DNA from: Methanolobus mangrovi
GTDB lineage: Archaea; Halobacteriota; Methanosarcinia; Methanosarcinales; Methanosarcinaceae
Assembly (NCBI RefSeq): GCF_031312535.1
Contig: NZ_CP133594.1
Span: forward strand, 2,523,934-2,587,933
Direction of reading: 5' to 3'
Length of the DNA: 64,000 nucleotides
In this document: piece after piece, positions 61,501 to 64,000 of the stretch
Position numbering within the stretch: position 1 is the first letter of the stretch
Layout: each line of letters opens with the position of its first letter
The notes under the pieces: model-generated
The model's input: the letters and a program-made list of their open reading frames with translations, nothing else
The model's database searches: none
Told to the model about the DNA's origin: nothing
Made by a program: the position numbers and the translations under genes

Positions 61501-63954
61501 TTACACTTCAATTGTATTCCCATTCAATACATCCAGTTCACTCACACTGACCTGTTCAATGACATCTCCGTAGCTTATCACATAAGGTCCCGTTGGCATG
61601 GTGTCAAATTGTGTTTCGCCTTCAATTGGTCCTTCTGTCGAATAAGGCACGGTGAAAGAATATGTTCCATCAGATGTGGTGGATTGCGTATAAGTGAATG
61701 TCCTCATCTGATTTGTCCGTATAGTGTTGCTGATGGTCACAGTTTCATTTTCAGGTGCTGTTCCTGTGATGGAGGCACCTTCAACGTATTCAAATATCTT
61801 CACATATCCTGTGTTCTCTTCAGCCAGATTTCCGCTGTAAAGGACATTATATACATTCTTATATCCGGGTTCCTGTGTGCTTCCTATGGGTGACTCATGC
61901 ACCAGACGGTATTGTTTAAGTCCATTACCATCGAATATGTGAAGCCTTGCTTCCATTGAATTGTAGTATCGTGGACCTGGCACAGTCATGGTTCCTGAAT
62001 CTGTTTGCACCTGTATGTAATAGTCAGCTGTGTCCAGTGTCCAGGCGGTCATAGCATAGAATTTCCCAGTAGCCATTTCAACGTCTGAAACGATGTAACG
62101 TGCACCTGCCTTTTCAGGATCAGGGTGTATGGCCTCAAGCACTTCTGTTGCTGCTTCCTCAGAAGGAGTCGTGAAGAAAGTGGATGCACCAGGTAGGTTT
62201 TCTTCTTCGATACTATTCCTGCGACCTCCTACACCTTGCTGGAAGGGGTTGGCGTTTGGAATGCGATGTCCTATTACTTCTATCCAGTGTCCGTAATCCC
62301 ACCAGGACATGACACCGTATGCAGTTTCAGGGTACTGGTAGGTTTCACTTTCGGCAGGAATCTCATAGCTTTCATAATAATCAAGCCCCGGGTCAGGTGT
62401 GTTGTATCTGAGCCATTGGGTTGCTTCTATCCAGTAGCCGTTAGGTCCTCCGGTACCCTGTGATTGCTGCATCGCAAGGCTGTAGCTTGGGTATATGAGG
62501 ATAAGTACGATGAATGCGGCTGAAAGTATGTGCATTAGTTTTATGTTCTTAGCATTGAATGTCTTTGATTTAATGTTCTCAATCAGTTTTTCCCATCCTG
62601 CCATTTCAAGCACTTTAACACCTACCCATGCACTTAGGATAGCAGCATTTACAGAATAATAGTATGCAAAACGGTTCTGCTGAAGCATGGCCCAGATGAT
62701 CATGAGTGTCCAGACTATCAGGAATGTGTTCTCAGGTGCGTTCTTCTGGGTAAATGCCTTGTAGATGAGTATAGCCAGTGCGACGAATGAGATGTATCCC
62801 AAAGCCCCGAAATTGTACCAGAGGGGTTGCAGGGAGAATTGCCCACCAAGGGAGAGGAGGGGGGAGGCTTCAGCGATGGTAAGGCCACCACCGGTGCGCA
62901 TAAAGTAACTGGTCAAGCTGGCGATGAGTGCATAGGTAGATGGTGAGAATGTCTTTGAGAGGATAATCACTATGATTGACAATATTGCTATCAAAAGTGG
63001 GTAATAATATCCTTCAACTTTCCTTTTGTTAAGTTCTATGGATATTAGGGTAAGGATTGGGAAGGCTAAAATTCCACCGAAGAGACCCTTTATCAAGAGT
63101 CCTTTGGAAGAGAGGTTAGGTACCATTAGTACCATCAGCAATGCAATACCAAAAATTATCACGCCGCTGACTGCAAGATAATCAGTAGGGCGTTTGTGCA
63201 TATGATTGATTATATGTTGCACTGTGATGTAGATGCCAAGAATGAAACAGAAGAATACGGCACCATACCATGCGAGTGAGTAAGCTCCCAGTGCTAATCC
63301 TGCCATTATGATGTATGGCAAGGAAGATTTCAGGGAGTCAAAGTTCCTGTTCTTTAGGTCTTCGAAGGTAATCGGCTTTTTGTAGGCGATCTTCAGTGCC
63401 ATTATCATGAACATTGCCACAACAGTGGTTAGCAGAGTTTCAGCGATGTGGTGGTCATTGAATCCGATTATTGACCTTGAGAGGAACTGACCGGGTGCTA
63501 ATGCTATAAGGAGTGCTGCCAGTAATCCTATCCTACGATTGAATAACCATTTAGCAGCAAAGTATGTGGGGATGACTACGATTGCCCCCAGGAAAGCAGG
63601 ATAATATGCACAAACTTTGTAGATTAGGTCTTGACTGGGGTTCCCGAATCCTATAATCCAGATTATTGTCGAGAGTACCATATCAAATAATGGTGCAAAG
63701 ATTTGGGTTGTACCATTTGGATATTGTGTGTGAGCATCGAACCACAGAATATTAGGGTAATTATGTAAAATGGACTCAACATTGCGCAGGTGGTACCATG
63801 GATCGTTTCCACCAAAACGTACGAAGGTGTCTGATATAAACACGCCTGCTCTAGGTATAGTTCTAATATATAGTGCTATAAGGAATGATATAAGAATACC
63901 TACACAGTAAGGTAGGAACTTAATTATTTTTGTCTTTTCATTTTCACCGGTCAT
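61501..63954 (-). CDS. aglB: Archaeal oligosaccharyltransferase AglB (STT3)
   Basis: 817 residues from the ATG at 63954 (GTGA just upstream); a GTG three codons earlier is possible. AglB transfers a lipid-linked glycan to Asn in secreted proteins such as the S-layer and archaellins. The N terminus has the TM1 loop FGGNDPWYHLRNVESIL, thirteen or so membrane helices follow, and the conserved catalytic-site motif SWWDYGHWIEVIGHRIPNAN lies near residues 548-567. The extracytoplasmic C-terminal domain carries beta-rich sequence (VTISNTIRTNQMRTFTYTQS). Runs leftward and ends 46 bases inside the right edge. Confidence 0.95.
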   Translation of the reverse strand: MTGENEKTKIIKFLPYCVGILISFLIALYIRTIPRAGVFISDTFVRFGGNDPWYHLRNVESILHNYPNILWFDAHTQYPNGTTQIFAPLFDMVLSTIIWIIGFGNPSQDLIYKVCAYYPAFLGAIVVIPTYFAAKWLFNRRIGLLAALLIALAPGQFLSRSIIGFNDHHIAETLLTTVVAMFMIMALKIAYKKPITFEDLKNRNFDSLKSSLPYIIMAGLALGAYSLAWYGAVFFCFILGIYITVQHIINHMHKRPTDYLAVSGVIIFGIALLMVLMVPNLSSKGLLIKGLFGGILAFPILTLISIELNKRKVEGYYYPLLIAILSIIVIILSKTFSPSTYALIASLTSYFMRTGGGLTIAEASPLLSLGGQFSLQPLWYNFGALGYISFVALAILIYKAFTQKNAPENTFLIVWTLMIIWAMLQQNRFAYYYSVNAAILSAWVGVKVLEMAGWEKLIENIKSKTFNAKNIKLMHILSAAFIVLILIYPSYSLAMQQSQGTGGPNGYWIEATQWLRYNTPDPGLDYYESYEIPAESETYQYPETAYGVMSWWDYGHWIEVIGHRIPNANPFQQGVGGRRNSIEEENLPGASTFFTTPSEEAATEVLEAIHPDPEKAGARYIVSDVEMATGKFYAMTAWTLDTADYYIQVQTDSGTMTVPGPRYYNSMEARLHIFDGNGLKQYRLVHESPIGSTQEPGYKNVYNVLYSGNLAEENTGYVKIFEYVEGASITGTAPENETVTISNTIRTNQMRTFTYTQSTTSDGTYSFTVPYSTEGPIEGETQFDTMPTGPYVISYGDVIEQVSVSELDVLNGNTIEV

Positions 63955-64000
63955 ATGCTTCACTCACATTTTATGCATATTGAATTCTTACTATTTTGAG

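Overview
The window is one continuous stretch of chromosome from a methanogenic archaeon, very probably Methanosarcinales (Methanosarcinaceae), and since an archaellum operon is present, plausibly a motile genus such as Methanolobus or Methanococcoides. The genus is an inference. Support for a methanogen comes from F420 synthesis (CofD), F430-type cobyrinate/sirohydrochlorin amidation (CfbB/CbiA), SepCysS, a homoaconitase-type small subunit, many archaea-only families (DUF99, DUF166, DUF356, DUF531, DUF1786), archaeal information-processing genes (PCNA, PriL, Rpo11, aIF2beta, uL16/L10e, PAN, aMBF1, Csl4), TATA-box promoters and a PEF-CTERM protein. I see no insertion sequence, CRISPR array, integrase or rRNA gene.

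Layout. 1-7.8 kb: tail of TFS, PCNA-PriL, an MscS channel, then leftward SepCysS, Rpo11, Csl4, a METTL5-like methylase, Dph2 and Hpt. 7.8-12 kb: a ChlD-like VWA protein with ChlI ATPase, a small membrane protein, CofD. 12.1-15.2 kb: HD phosphohydrolase, LpdD-like protein, UbiX, an orphan ABC-2 permease and tRNA-Pro(UGG). 15.3-21.4 kb: MoaD-like protein, MoeA, two overlapping FluC fluoride-channel genes, a thioredoxin-CcdA fusion, DUF190, YhbY, a RAD55/KaiC-like protein with an altered P-loop, and MoaB. 21.4-30 kb: DUF1786, L10e, aIF2beta-TRAM fusion, a KaiC-like ATPase joined to a radical SAM gene, two AT-rich membrane-protein genes, TrpRS and PheRS alpha. 30-45.4 kb: DUF362 ferredoxin-like protein, a PEF-CTERM protein, larE-GNAT-DUF531-DUF166, GlmM, DUF99, PAN, aMBF1, ProC, DUF356, Toprim, a 26-residue small protein, DUF167, a candidate structured RNA, CfbB, MoaA, a 49-residue protein, SurE and two unknown genes.

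45.7-59 kb: AlaRS, followed by a KaiC/GvpD-like two-lobe ATPase, a pseudo-RecA domain fused to a receiver domain, a stand-alone receiver protein, a methyltransferase on the other strand, and an archaellum operon arlE-F-G-H-I-J with no archaellin gene in view. A bidirectional terminator separates it from a leftward three-gene operon (LeuD/AksE-like, an unknown 288-residue protein, LeuB/AksF-like). The window ends in the oligosaccharyltransferase AglB, which glycosylates S-layer and archaellum proteins.

The best candidates for something undescribed are: the KaiC-like/receiver cassette beside the archaellum operon; the KaiC-like/radical SAM pair with an 18-bp perfect palindrome in its promoter; the 26-residue small protein with its structured 3' region; and a GC-rich, foldable intergenic RNA candidate near 41.0-41.2 kb. 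Several promoters (larE, the cofD/HD divergence, the archaellum operon) carry clear inverted repeats that look like operators. All functional statements rest on motif recognition by eye; no database search or folding program was run.
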